Assembly: GCA_902805475.1 (NCBI GenBank)
Contig: CADCSX010000011.1
Span: forward strand, 808,001 to 872,000
Length of the DNA stretch: 64,000 nt
DNA from: Entonaema liquescens
Lineage: Eukaryota > Ascomycota > Sordariomycetes > Xylariales > Xylariaceae
Direction: 5' to 3'
Shown here: in pieces, positions 49,911 to 61,375 of the stretch
Position numbering within the stretch: the stretch's first letter is position 1
Layout: the number at the start of each line of letters is the position of its first letter
Position numbers and translations under genes: made by a program
The notes under the pieces: model-generated
Seen by the model: only the letters and a program-made list of their open reading frames with translations
Told to the model about the DNA's origin: nothing
The model's database searches: none

Positions 49911-51318
49911 CTAATCCAGAATATCATAGCCTGTATTTATCTCCTCCGCGTGAAAGATAGGTATGCTGAAGTACGACGTCAAGTAGACACCTCTAGATTC
50001 AGTATATGAGTAAGACAGGTGGCTCTCCCCGTGGGCTTTCTGTTTTCCACTTTATTGTTCATTTGTTAGTTTTCTTATACGATAAACGTCTTGCTGTAAC
50101 CGCAAGTTATAAGAGAAGTAAAGAAACACTTACAAAACAGCCGTAGCTACTTCGTTAAATCGGTCCGCCTGGCCCCATTCGTGGCCCACCGCTTTCAAGA
50201 CGGCATTGCTGTTTCGGAATGACGTCTCGGTGTGCTCAGCATACTGGAATACAGGCACATATACCTTGATATCAGGCATTTTCTTGCCGGCTGCCAGGTC
50301 GACGCTGAACAGAACACCCGAAAAGGCTGAGCCGGGGAACGCTCCTGCTTTGACCAGGTGTCGATCTTGTCGTCTGGAATACCGCCGGGCTCGTTTAAAA
50401 GCAAGTGCCAGATCGATCGCAAAAGGTCCACCTTTTTGAGTATAGATTCTCCATCTAGACGCCCCCCGAGAGTGATGACGTCTCGGGCTACAGCAAAATT
50501 ACAGACCTTGGAGTGGACGTATACCTTGACGCGGCTACCCTGGTTTGTCTTTGGGTCTAGACAGTCAATTCCTATCATTATAGGACTGACCTCGCCTTGA
50601 CGGCTGGCTAGGTATCTGTCCCAGTCCACGCCCCGGGTCAGTTTATCTATATTTTCTATGCAGCCTTTAATCGGGGTATTGGAATAGGCAGTACATACTC
50701 GTCAAGCAGATCCAGGTTATACGATAAGTCGTATCCTAGGGGTTCTAGGTTACGGAGTGTATTCGAAATGATTTCCGCCGGCGGCTTTCCCAAAGCGGAT
50801 TTTCTCAAAGCCGGGATATAAGCCTTCAAGATTTGCCGGGGTCCTTCGAGCTCAAATGCGATGCAAGCTGGCGGGATCTGCATGTGCGGCCGGACTTTGG
50901 TTTTCAAGGCTTTTGTCTCGGATGGTGACAAGAAAAAAGCCTCCATAAGATGGCCCATTAACCTAGGGTCGCCACCCGTGGCTGAACATAGACGGTGTAG
51001 CACTTCACGGGCATTGTTCTCGCCGAACGGATCTGGGCCGGTCCCATCTCTTAGGAGGTCGAAGCTTAAGCGTACTTTCGGCTTGCCCCTGGTCGTCAGG
51101 TTGAGACTGACTTCATAACGCGTCCCGGCCAAGTCTGGGCTCGCCCAGTAGTCCACCTTGGGTTCTACATATTGCGATCCAAGGCAGGATGCAACGTGCT
51201 CGTCGAAGAATCGGAGATGGGATGCTTGGTCTGAAGCCGTATATGTCCCAGCTAAACTCAATAGCGGCTCCAGAGTAGAGCGGGCATGTTTTGACCAAAA
51301 CTCCTCATTTGTCGCCAT
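49911..51318 (-). CDS. DMATS-type aromatic prenyltransferase (TdiB-like), two 1-base frameshifts
   Basis: Indole prenyltransferases of this ABBA-fold family move a dimethylallyl group from DMAPP to tryptophan-derived aromatics, without the DDxxD motif of chain-elongating enzymes. Exons 50134-51318, 50081-50093 and 49911-50039 would give about 442 residues, normal for the family. Seen in order: the N-terminal FWSKHARSTLEPLLSLAG, YEVSLNL, VRLSFDLL, CIAFELEGPRQILKAYI, DEYVLPIPIPRL, IGIDC with RVKVYVHS and VITLGG, then LSYSYTESRGVYLTSYFSIP at the C-terminus. Near 50660 and near 50350 the frame shifts by one base; each is explained by losing one A from a short A run. Two introns of about 40 bp near the 3' end are short but have good sites. 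First of four adjacent cluster genes. Confidence 0.85.
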
Positions 51319-52590
51319 TATTAACTTTCTTGTCTATAACGTGAAGGAGACGAGGTAGAGACGGTAGTGATTCTGATATATACAAGACAGGAGCTTTACA
51401 CTAATCCACTAATACGATAAGGTAGGAAAGCTGAAGTGTTATTCACCTAATGAGAGCTAGGGACCAAATGAATGGCCTCCGGTGCGACGAAGGGACCTAT
51501 AATATACACATCACGAAGCGGGATTAACGAGAAGAGCGACGGCAAAGTTGCTACAAGGGGAGCTCTCGACTAGTCCTCATCAATGGGACGCGATATGCAT
51601 ACCATACCTATTGTAGGGGTACTGCCAACATATCTTCCTAAAAATATCTCAGTCGCCCGTGGCCCGAACTCTAGTCCCAGACCAGACAATCGACGTGTAT
51701 CTTGCATGCTAATGCCGGATAGCCGCCTCTTTATTTGTTTTTCTAACATATAGCTACCTAATCGGCAATACGAGGGAAGCATGGTTTAAGAACAGTTGGG
51801 GATTGGCATGGTTGCCGGCCTTTACGTCTTTAAAACGGATTCAAGAACCGTTTGCTGTTGGTTTTAATTATTCTTTACCGCTGGTCAATTAGGTGCTTAG
51901 AGGTATGTATACTGTGTCATGGTCCTGCATTCCTACTAAAGGTGTTATATTGCCCCGCAGAAGGGCTCAGCTGAACAATGATCATTCGTAAGCTGATAGG
52001 AGAGAAACAGGTGATATTTCCTGACATGTTACCATTTCCGAACGCACCCTGATGACGCTGCAGTTGTGGTTGCATGAGCGCCGGCAATATTTGGCTCATT
52101 GCATGAGCTGAGCCATGCCTAAAATTGCCCTGGAATCCCAATTTGAACTGCCCATCTTGTGTAGGTAAATCATCTACTACCTAAATGCATATTAGGAAAC
52201 CCGGTCTCGGAGCGGGGAGAAGAGCCTGGAGTTCCCGGCGACATGATGTCGTTCCTTTATCTACTGATTCTGGGTGACTAGTACCTGAGACATGATGTAT
52301 GGTTGAAACCCCGGAGTTTCCTATCGTAGTGATTCTACCTAGGTAGTCAAGCTACCTAGCACATCAGCCAGTCGTGTTCGAAGGGATATTGCGAATAAAT
52401 TAGATCAATTTATGAATAATATTTGAATGCTTGATTAAAGAGGCAAGGCGTATTATTTCTACGCTAGGTCTGCCTAACGCGGTCTTTAAAGAAAGTATAG
52501 CTCGTACGAGCCATCAATAGAAAGGAAGACGTCCACAAGTCTGCACCCAATAACCACCCGTAATCACACTGATACTTATTTTACCGCCCT
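51319..52590. other. Intergenic region inside the cluster
   Basis: Promoter of the prenyltransferase gene and 3' flank of the reductase gene, both on the minus strand. No extra gene recognised; a 74-codon minus ORF at 51917-52141 has no family features. Confidence 0.45.
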
Positions 52591-53793
52591 TTAAGGGATT
52601 AGCACAAGTCTCTCCTTCTCCCCAGTAGAGTCCCAAGCAGTCTCGATATCAGCTAAGGGAGCAGTGACAACGTTCGAAGGCCTCTTGATCTTGCTAAGGA
52701 ACGCAACCAAGCCTGGCATTTGCTTTATGATATCATCCATCGTGATACCGCCCATGCCAGATCCAAGGATGCGAATGTCCCGGGCGTTCAGTAGGCTAGC
52801 TGGTATAACAAGGTTCTCATGCCCTGCAACGCCACCGACACTGACATACTGTAGGCCTCTGCCCTCTTGTATCTCAACAGACTTCATGATAGTCACGTTG
52901 TTGGGTCCACCGACGTAGTCTAATACGATGTCTATAGGACCAACTGTTTTTGGTATTTCGAGGGGATCGGTAAGAATGACACGCTCATCAAGCCCCTCGA
53001 CCTTGTCGAGAGTTTCTTTAGTTCGCGAGGCACCCGTAATCTTAACAGCACCGAGCTGACGAGCAACACGGGCTGCGTGGCGGCCACTCTCAGACGTGGC
53101 GCCGACGATGAACAGGTTTCGTCCCTTGCAGCCGCCGCTAACACGGACATTTAGGGCCACTGTATCCACAGACGTTAATATACTGTTCTTTAGAAGGATG
53201 CGTAGAGAAATGAGACGTAGGACTAGAATCTCCGACGGAGAAATAATAAATTTAAACTCCACTAAGACATGCGGGAGCGGGAAGGATTAGATAACGTTAG
53301 GTAGACGGCACTCACTCCAACTGCTGCTGACGGGATTTGCTAGTGCAGCAACAGTAACCGGGTCAGCATCTGGGGGCAGCTCGGCCAGAAGGTGTCGCTC
53401 AACATTAGCGCGCTCGGCAAAGAGGGGGGCCGCCACGGGCGCAATATAGTATTTCTTCCCAGTGGATTCATCTAGGCCGACGCCATCGACACTAGGGTCG
53501 TATGGAAGCCCACCGGTAACACTGGCATGCTTTCCGAGTGCACGCCCTTTTGCAGCTCGGGGAACGCCTACAGCTAGGACTTTAAGTTGGAGCTGAGATG
53601 GTGACGGTGCCGGTAAGGGTGGAGCCCCAGTGATGTACTTGGGTGGCTTGCCCCAGGCGGTGAGAAGAGCAACGTTCATGGCTAACGGTGCAGAGTTGCT
53701 GAAGGATTGTTGTTGCTGCTGAACTCGCCCAAGATGTAAGAAGGATTTGTAGAGACCCCGGGCCGAGTGTAATTGTTTCCAAGCTGATGACAT
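52591..53793 (-). CDS. MDR-family quinone-reductase-like oxidoreductase (TdiC-like by context)
   Basis: Exons 53316-53793 and 52591-53159 join in phase to 348 residues; the intron is 156 bp, long for this window. The N-terminal GroES-like part has AWGKPPKYI and DPSVDGVGLDE; the Rossmann part has FIVGATSESGRHAARVA, then GASRTKETL, DIVLDYVGG and a C-terminal EKERLVLIP. No pattern of catalytic or structural zinc cysteines is visible, as in quinone oxidoreductases of the medium-chain family. The first 35 residues are basic and Ser/Gln-rich and could be a mitochondrial presequence, or translation may start at the inner MNVALL. In the terrequinone pathway TdiC, an enzyme of this superfamily, reduces the bis-indolyl quinone; that function is inferred here from the neighbours. 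Frame intact. Confidence 0.8.
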
Positions 53794-54307
53794 GGGGATG
53801 AGTGAGAATGGTGAGAAATGTGTCAGAAAAGTCGGAAGAAGAAGTAGGTTAACTATAGGTTATTCAGGACAAATACATTCGCTGCTCGGAGGGAAGAATA
53901 ACAAATTCGGGCCCCGAAGATGTTGGTCTAACTGTTTGACATACGTAAGTCGTACGACTCTTATGTCTTATTTACGAACCAACAAAGACTTTGGGTTACA
54001 CAAGCATGTAAGCCCTAAAAAGCTTGGTTAATACCCGTATGCTTAAAGAAAAGCTTGGTAAATCCATAAGCCAGTAAGATCCTGAGATCATGTCATACAC
54101 TGTAGGGGAGTAAAACCGGGGACGTTGCTGAGCCGCAACGAATAGGGGGGACGCCACGCGGTATCACAAAATTAAGTACATCCCTTTGAAAGTATCGAGG
54201 TTATTAAATAAAGCGGGTGGCTGTTTTTATTCCTTGTCTCATATATGATGGTAACGATCTAGGTAAGCTTTGATCATCATAATTTATATTATCAAAAAAA
54301 TACCAAG
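53794..54307. promoter_or_regulatory. Divergent promoter region within the cluster
   Basis: The reductase gene reads left and the aminotransferase gene reads right from these 514 bp, so both promoters should lie here. No regulator-binding site could be assigned with confidence. Confidence 0.5.
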
Positions 54308-56109
54308 ATGGCGCCAATGGCTCATTTAAAGGAAACAACTGTGTTTGACCCAACACCCCTTTTATCAGCCCGAGTGCAGCGATATGCACCAGGGGCGAGT
54401 AAGTGACCACCCTCATACAGGTTTCGTTATGATCAAGAACGAGTGTTAGTGTACTAAAATATCAACAGTCAGAAGACTTCTGCCCCTTGAAAGCCTCCCT
54501 GGGATGATCTCGCTCGTTGCTGGTATGTCCCCTTTCCAACCTTCGCTAAAATCACTAACACGAGAGTCCAGGAAAACCCAATCCAGAGGTATTCCCTTTT
54601 GAGAAGATCACCCTATCACTCAAGGGATCAGATAAAGAGATCGTCTTGACACGAGAAAATGGCCTTACGGAGGGCCTACAATATGGGTTGCCAGGGGGGC
54701 TTCCAGACTTAGTCCAGGTTAATATACCCACCTTAAAGCAAATAGATCTCGAATATCTCTAATGACTTAAGTATATAGTGGTTTGAAGAATTCCAATGTG
54801 AATTACATGGCATCGATAGAAGCCAGGAGTGGACTTGTTGCATTGGAAATGGCAGTCAGGAACTTCTGCACAGGACATTTCAAGTTCTCACTGATCCAGG
54901 AGATTCAGTACTTATTGAGACGTAAGTTCTTTAATTTCAGGCTTAAATCTTAACGTTGAAATAATGTGCTAATACCAAAGCAATCAGGCCGGCATATCCG
55001 TAAGTTTTCTTTCTCCTGCTATTATTGCAGCTTAGCTGATTGCAAGATCAGGGGTGTCGTAGGTTTCCTCCAAGCAGAATATTACAGGCTGGTGCAAGCC
55101 AAAACAGACAGACACGGTCTGGATCCCTTTGAACTGGAGAGGTCATTGTCCCAGTGGCCTGAAAATCGGCCCCGTCCTAAGCTCTTATACACTATTCCCA
55201 CTGGATCGAATCCAACTGGCCGGTCCTGTCCAGAGTGGCGAAAGATTGAAATGTAAGTAGTTTCGCACTAAGAACGGCTGATTATTGATTGCTAATGATA
55301 TGAAAGTTTGCGCCTAGCCAAGCGATTCAACTTCATGATTCTAGAGGACGATGCATACTATTTCCTCAACTTTGAAGGTGAATCAACCGGGAAAACGCGG
55401 AGTTATCTTTCCCTCGAGCGGGAGGTTAATGGAGAAACCGGCCGGGTGATACGATTTGATTCAATGAGTAAAATTATAAGTGCTGGGATGCGGCTTGGTG
55501 TTCTAACCGGACCTCTACCCATCGTTAAAAATGTTATCAAGCTCACTGAAAATATAAAGTAGGTTAAGATAGCAGGCTTCAACCAAATTCATTCATTACT
55601 CTTGGGCACACTGACGTATATTTTAGCCTTCAACCCTCGTCTACGACTCAAATCCTAGCTCTATCCCTTTTCCAACATTGGGGTCACACAGGTTTTCTAG
55701 AGCATTGCTCGAGAGCTAGCGATTTCTATCGGCGAAAGCGAGATGTATTCTCGGCGGCCGCAGAAATGCATCTTAAATATCGCGCAACATGGGATATACC
55801 GACTGCGGGATTATTCTTCTGGCTAACACTACGACTTCCACCTGGGGAAGATACATTCGAGCTCCTGAGCAAGAGGGAATGGAATGCGGCTTGCTTGCCA
55901 TTCCAGGTGTTGCCTTCATGCCTGATAATCGCAATACTTGCCAATTAAGGGCCAGTTTTAGTCTCATCACGGAGGAGCAGGCTTACGAGGCTTGTCGTCG
56001 AATGGCTCAACTTGTGGATGACGCTTGGGGGGGCTGGGTGAGAAAATTCGTCCCGGGTCGTATAGACAATAACGAGTTGTCTAGCCCAACAACCGTAGTC
56101 CTATCCTAG
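54308..56109 (+). CDS. PLP-dependent aromatic aminotransferase, Aro8/TdiD-like, one frameshift
   Basis: Eight exons: 54308-54398, 54469-54522, 54572-54717, 54779-54921, 54988-54999, 55052-55252, 55307-55558 and 55627-56109, about 460 residues. Class I/II fold markers in order: LPGMISLVAG with KPNPEVFPFEK, GLQYGLPGGLPDL, CCIGNGSQELLH, ETPAYPG, PTGSNPTGRSC, LEDDAYYFLNF and the PLP lysine in FDSMSKIISAGMRLG. Exon 5 is only 12 bases but restores phase and codes the conserved PAY. Near 55872 the frame shifts by one base, consistent with the loss of one base from the A or G run, so SK is followed by EGMECG only after adjustment. TdiD converts L-tryptophan to indole-3-pyruvate; that activity is inferred by cluster context. 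The family also includes 2-aminoadipate and kynurenine aminotransferases. Confidence 0.85.
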
Positions 56110-57439
56110 TACCTGGTAACACCATGTATAAAACTACCGGTGAGAGTAGCACGAGGGAATTTAGCGCCATAGGGCGCAGGTACAACATGACCAATCGTAT
56201 TTTATATTTATGCACAGTATCTAATACTCACCGAGCTTTTGCTAGAAATTGTCTACAAATTGTGCCTCGAGCATACATAGAGCTAGTAGCAACATGTAAA
56301 ATTCTTACGAGTCTTCCATTCCTTCAAGATGAGGTGATTAAGCCACGATATGGTGGGCAGTCATCACCAACTTTCATGTTAGTCCTAGGTAGAATTTACC
56401 TAATGGCTCGTATAACGGTTATTTTCATAGGCTAGAAACCATTACTGCGTGATTTATTTCGTTGTAGGACTCATCAGGACAAAAGGGTCAACCGTAGATC
56501 TAATATTGATTAGAAAATGCCGAGCTTACTCTTGACTAGAGGAATCTATAAATATTTTGATCAAAATAGCGGTTGCTTGGTTACCTAGAGATCGGCAGTT
56601 AAGGTACCTAGAAACTTAGATCAAGTAAATAGAATACCGGGTACTTGGTAAACCCGGCGCATTAAAGATAAATCCGCTCGGCTCATCGTCGGGGATAGAC
56701 GCAAGTCTTGTGTGCTGAAGACTTTCGAAAGTAGGAAAGCTGAATGCATATCCCTCCGTTTGAGGCGGCGACCCCAGCCTAGGCACAGCATAGGCGGGGC
56801 GAACGGAACGAAACGTGATAAATTTTATTGCCGTTATTGCACAGTAGGGGATTTATCTGCATTGAAAATGCCAAAAGCCGCTTATGCGCAGTTGGTGAGC
56901 CTCAGCGGCACTGACGCTCTCCGATCTTACCTACTACAGCAATAGGTAACTAATATGGCGGTAATGATGCATACGGACTCCCCATCATAGCCCGAGAACG
57001 TTCTATAGAGCGCCAGATCAGATAATTTTCATGGTGAGACTGGGCGTTCCTATCATACGATGCTAGCCAAGAGGATGGCTGAGGCTTCACGGCAAGCTTC
57101 CTCGAGACGGTCCAATGGCACTTTGCATTGAGCATATTGCCGACTAGCGGTCACAGATGAAGAAATCTTCCAGGCGCCTAGAATGAATTACATCCTATTT
57201 CCTTGACTGTCATCCGGGTCCTGATCCTTCTAACGCCTCGTCATCTTCCCTTGCCAGGATCCGATGTAGGCCTCCTTGTCTTCAATTGCCCTAACAGTTT
57301 CTAGGGATTTACGTGTTGGTGTGATGATACATAAATATACGGTCGTTATTTTTTCTTGGTTTTATTTTTTTGATCTGCTGGAATATCAAAAGCCCCATAT
57401 CTAAGCATCACAAGAGAAGTGATTGCTACAACGACAACT
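56110..57439. promoter_or_regulatory. Intergenic region and synthetase promoter
   Basis: 3' flank of the aminotransferase gene, then the likely promoter of the synthetase, with ATAAATATA about 110 bases upstream of its ATG. A TACCTAG-rich patch lies near 56580. No gene recognised. Confidence 0.5.
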
Positions 57440-60290
57440 ATGTCTCAGAACGACTACCCATTCGACAATGTTGTCGATGCCCTCAAGTATGCTGCGAATC
57501 ATACGACAGAGGGTATCTTGGCATACCCGGCGAACAATATTAGTAACCCACAAGCGGCGCTCAAGCTGTCTTACAATGAGCTACTAAATCTAGCAGAAAC
57601 CAATGCTACCAAACTCAAGCAGAGGGACCTGTGCAAATCAGGTTCTGTTGTTTTCGTCCACTTCGACAATGCTCTTGATAGCATTATATGGTATTGGTCC
57701 GTTCTATTAGCTGGTGCTATCCCTTCCGTCACAGGGCCGGGAATGTTCAGCCAGAGTGCCTCGGACCGCCAGAAACATCTCAAGCATCTCTATAACACCT
57801 TCAATGGACCGCTATGTCTTACTCGACGGTCCCTGGTGGGCCCCTTTTTAGAGCAGAATGGCGACCAGCGTATCACTATCAGCACCGTTGAAGAATTAGA
57901 TAGTGTAGTCCTCACACATTCGAGGCCACTAACGCCTTCCCTTGAATTATCACCATCAAGCATAGCCGCCGTCATGCTCACATCGGGAAGCAGTGGTAAC
58001 GCGAAGGCCGTTCCACTGACACATCGGCAACTTCTCGCCGCGTTCAGGGGAAAGAGAGATTCAGCCAACTTACGACATCCAGAGAGCCCTTTCTTGTCTT
58101 GGACTCACATGGACCACGTGGCTAACCTCGTCCACTGCCACATCTTTGCCATCGTGTCTCGCGTCTCTCAAATCCAGGTTGCGGCTGCCGATATCCTTAT
58201 CGACCCGGTACAGCTCTTGAACCTAGTTAGCCGCCATCGCGTATCACGCATGTTCGCTCCGAACTTTCTGCTGGCCAAGATACTTAGACTAATCAAGTCA
58301 GGAGGGTCTACGTTAGACCCGGATCTGAACTTGGAGGCACTGTACATAGACACGGGGGGCGAGGCGAACGTCACCGAAGTCTGTGTCGGGTTGCAATCTG
58401 TATTGAGCCGTTACGGTGCCCCTGATAATGTCTTTAAGCCGTCCTTTGGTATGACAGAGACTTGCGCTGGGTGCATCGTCAACGATGAGTGTCCTAGCTA
58501 TGATAGCTCCCAGCGTCTGGGTTTTACCTCGTTAGGCAAACCTATACCAGGTTTGCAAATGCGTATCGCTCGTATAGACAGCCCGGGAGTTGAAGTTGCT
58601 AAGGGCGAAAGCGGCAGTTTAGAAATCACTGGCGAAGCAATCTTTAAGGGGTATTACAACAACCCTACGGCTACAGCCGAGGCTTTCACCAGCGATGGAT
58701 GGTTCAGAACCGGAGACAACGCCTACATTGATGACCAAGGCCAACTACACTTGGACGGCCGCACTAAAGAGATGATCAATATCAACGGCGTCAAGTACCT
58801 GCCCCATGAGCTCGACTCAGCCCTAGAACAGGCAGAAATCCCCGGGACCACGCCAAGCTATTTCTGCTGTTTCGCCACGCGTGACACCTCGAAAGCGGAT
58901 ACTGAGGTCGTCGTTGTACTCTATCTACCTTCGTATGACGAAAGCGACGACGAGGCTCGGTATGAGGCTCAGAGCAGCATAATCCGCACCTGTAGCATGC
59001 ACACCCACTCCCGTCCTATGGTTGTACCACTGAGGGTTGAAGACATGCCCAAGTCCACACTAGGCAAGTTGTCGCGAACCAAGCTAAAGGCATCCCTAGA
59101 AGAAGGCAAATTTGCCGATCAAAAGGCCATCAACGACGAAGCTATTGCAAGGCATCGTCAGAAAGTCCGCGGCCAGCCCGAGACCATCGAGGAAGCCGCA
59201 ATTCTGTATATCATCGGACAGCAGCTCGAGTTGGGATTCGAAGACGACTTCTCCGTCAACGACTCCATCTTCTCGACGGGCGCAACATCCATGGACCTCG
59301 TAGCCATCATGCAGCGTCTGAACGGCTTCCTCCGAGCCTCCGGCCACGAGAAGCTCATCCGTCTGACCGACATCCTGAAGAACCCCACAGCCAGGGGTAT
59401 CGCGTCCCGCGTCGCCGTCTCCACGGGGAAGAAGAAGCACGAGTACGACCCGGTCGTGACGCTGCAGCCCCACGGGACCAAGACGCCGCTGTGGCTCGTG
59501 CACCGGCGTCGGCGAGGTGCTCGTGTTTGTCAACCTAGCGCACCACATTACAGACCGGCCGATCCACGCGTTCCGGGCGCGGGGTTCAACGCGGCGGAGG
59601 GCGAGACGCCGTTCCAGTCGCTCGGGGAGGTATTCGAGACGTACCGGGCGGCGATCAAGAAGCGGCAGCCGCGGGGCCGTACGCGATCGCGGGGTACTCG
59701 TTCGGGGGATGGTAGCGTTCGAGGTGACGAAGCTGCTGGAGGCAGGCGGCGACGAGGTCGCGCTCTGCGGAAGCTGGAACCTGCCGCCGCACATCAAGTT
59801 CCGCATGCGCGAGCTGCTGTGGGACGAGTGCGTCATCCACCTGTTCTACTTCGTCGGGCTGATGGACGAGGCCACGGCGTACACGCACAAGCCGGCGCTG
59901 TGCGCCTTCGAGCGCGAGGGCCGCCGCCTCGACGCCATCCGCTACCTGAAGATGTACAGCGACCCGGCGCGCTGGGAGGAGCTAGGTCTCGATGAGGAGT
60001 ATTACCTGCTTTGGGTGGGCCTCGCGTCAAACATGCAGGGTCTTGCCGTCGACTACGAGCCCGAAGGCAGCGTGAAGAATATGGATGTGTTCGTTGCTGA
60101 CCCTCTGAGCCATGTCGCGAAGAACAGAGAGGATTGGGTCCAGAATAGGTTGGCGGCTTGGAAGAGCTTCGTGCGAACCGAGGTGCGCTTCCACCACGTA
60201 GAAGGCGCACATTATACGATGTTGAATCCTGAGTACGTGGTAAATTTTGCTAAGACACTACGAAAAGTGTTGAGGGAGAGGGGATTGTAA
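57440..60290 (+). CDS. NRPS-like A-T-TE synthetase, bis-indolyl quinone type (TdiA-like), four frameshifts in TE
   Basis: Single-module synthetases of this layout activate an aromatic alpha-keto acid, load it and let the thioesterase join two units into a quinone or furanone. The adenylation domain has LTSGSSGNAKAVPLTH (about residue 180), SWTHMDHV, FGMTET, GWFRTGDN, and PKSTLGKLSR with the active Lys. The thiolation domain has FSTGATSMDL with the phosphopantetheine Ser. The thioesterase begins LWLVH and contains PFQSLGEVFETYR, then a GYSFGG nucleophile elbow, and ends with a His in VEGAHYTMLNPEYV. There is no condensation domain. Translation starts at 57440 (MSQNDYPF). Between about 59504 and 59708 the TE frame is broken four times (once by two bases, three times by one base), each consistent with a contracted C or G run; downstream it is open to 60290. 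The full protein would be about 951 residues, the family's normal size. Confidence 0.85.
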
Positions 60291-61375
60291 GAAGTAAGGG
60301 GTATGTGGTTGGAAAAAGTAACACAATTCCCGGGGCAATTAATTCTCCAAATTACTTTCTTCTTCAAGCAACTATCATTTTGAGGTAGATAACGCCCGTA
60401 TTCAAAATATCAGACCCAGCGTCTCAAGCTCGAAGCCCAGAACCTTTAGGTACTCCTTATTCATAGATTCTGGTTGCTCCTCCTTCTAGATTACATCACA
60501 AATGGCCGTCTTTGTTCACTCAATGTACTTATTGGAATCATTCATTGTTTTAGATGAAGCGTACGGGGTAATTTTAACGACGAAGTGCTGATAGGGGGCC
60601 GCTTCAAGATAAAGATGCGGAGTAACTCAAACGGGAGGAGGACAGGAGTGAGCACCAGTCATTGTAGCTTATTCAAAAGTCAATTCTTTACCTACTAAAA
60701 GAACATATTAGTAGACTCCCGAGTGGTTTCTATAACTATAGGTCTGCATCAGCGTCCTAATTGATTGTAAAGCATCGATAAATATATATCGTTTCGATCT
60801 CATCAAGATTTTGTCAAAAAGGAGAACTCGTCCCGAGCTTGTTGTTATCCTATGCGAAACCGAGCTAGATATACGGGACCAGCTTGCGGAAAGTCGTAGA
60901 GCTTACGTGAATATCGGCTGAAATGGTTAGAAAACTGACCTATGAACACAGCGTTAAACATCTTGGGATGTATATGAGTCCGCAGGCAGGAGTCTGCGTG
61001 GAGTAGAACTTTACCTGGTAGAAGTCTTGATAGATTTACCTACGTTGGGCTTATTCTTAGTGCGCCAAGGGTCTATAGCAAACCGTACCCTCACATGGGC
61101 ACATATTTTATAGGTATAACTAGATAGAAACTAGATAATACTACAAGGCATTGCGACCCTATATGTGATATATTAACCGAGAAAGTCACAATTATCATAC
61201 GCCAACAGTTATTATACCATCCCTGATTTCCCAAAGCAAGGTAAGGAACGCGTAGCAAAGAATCCCCTTGACTAGGAAAATCCCCATCTAACCAGTATAG
61301 AAATGAGATCTTACATAAAGAGCAGAGCAATAAATCAGGCCAATATCCCGCCTTAGTAACCGACTGTACGGCATG
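60291..61375. other. Intergenic region after the cluster
   Basis: No ORF of interest. A fifth cluster gene (TdiE-like), if present, is not here in recognisable form. Confidence 0.5.
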
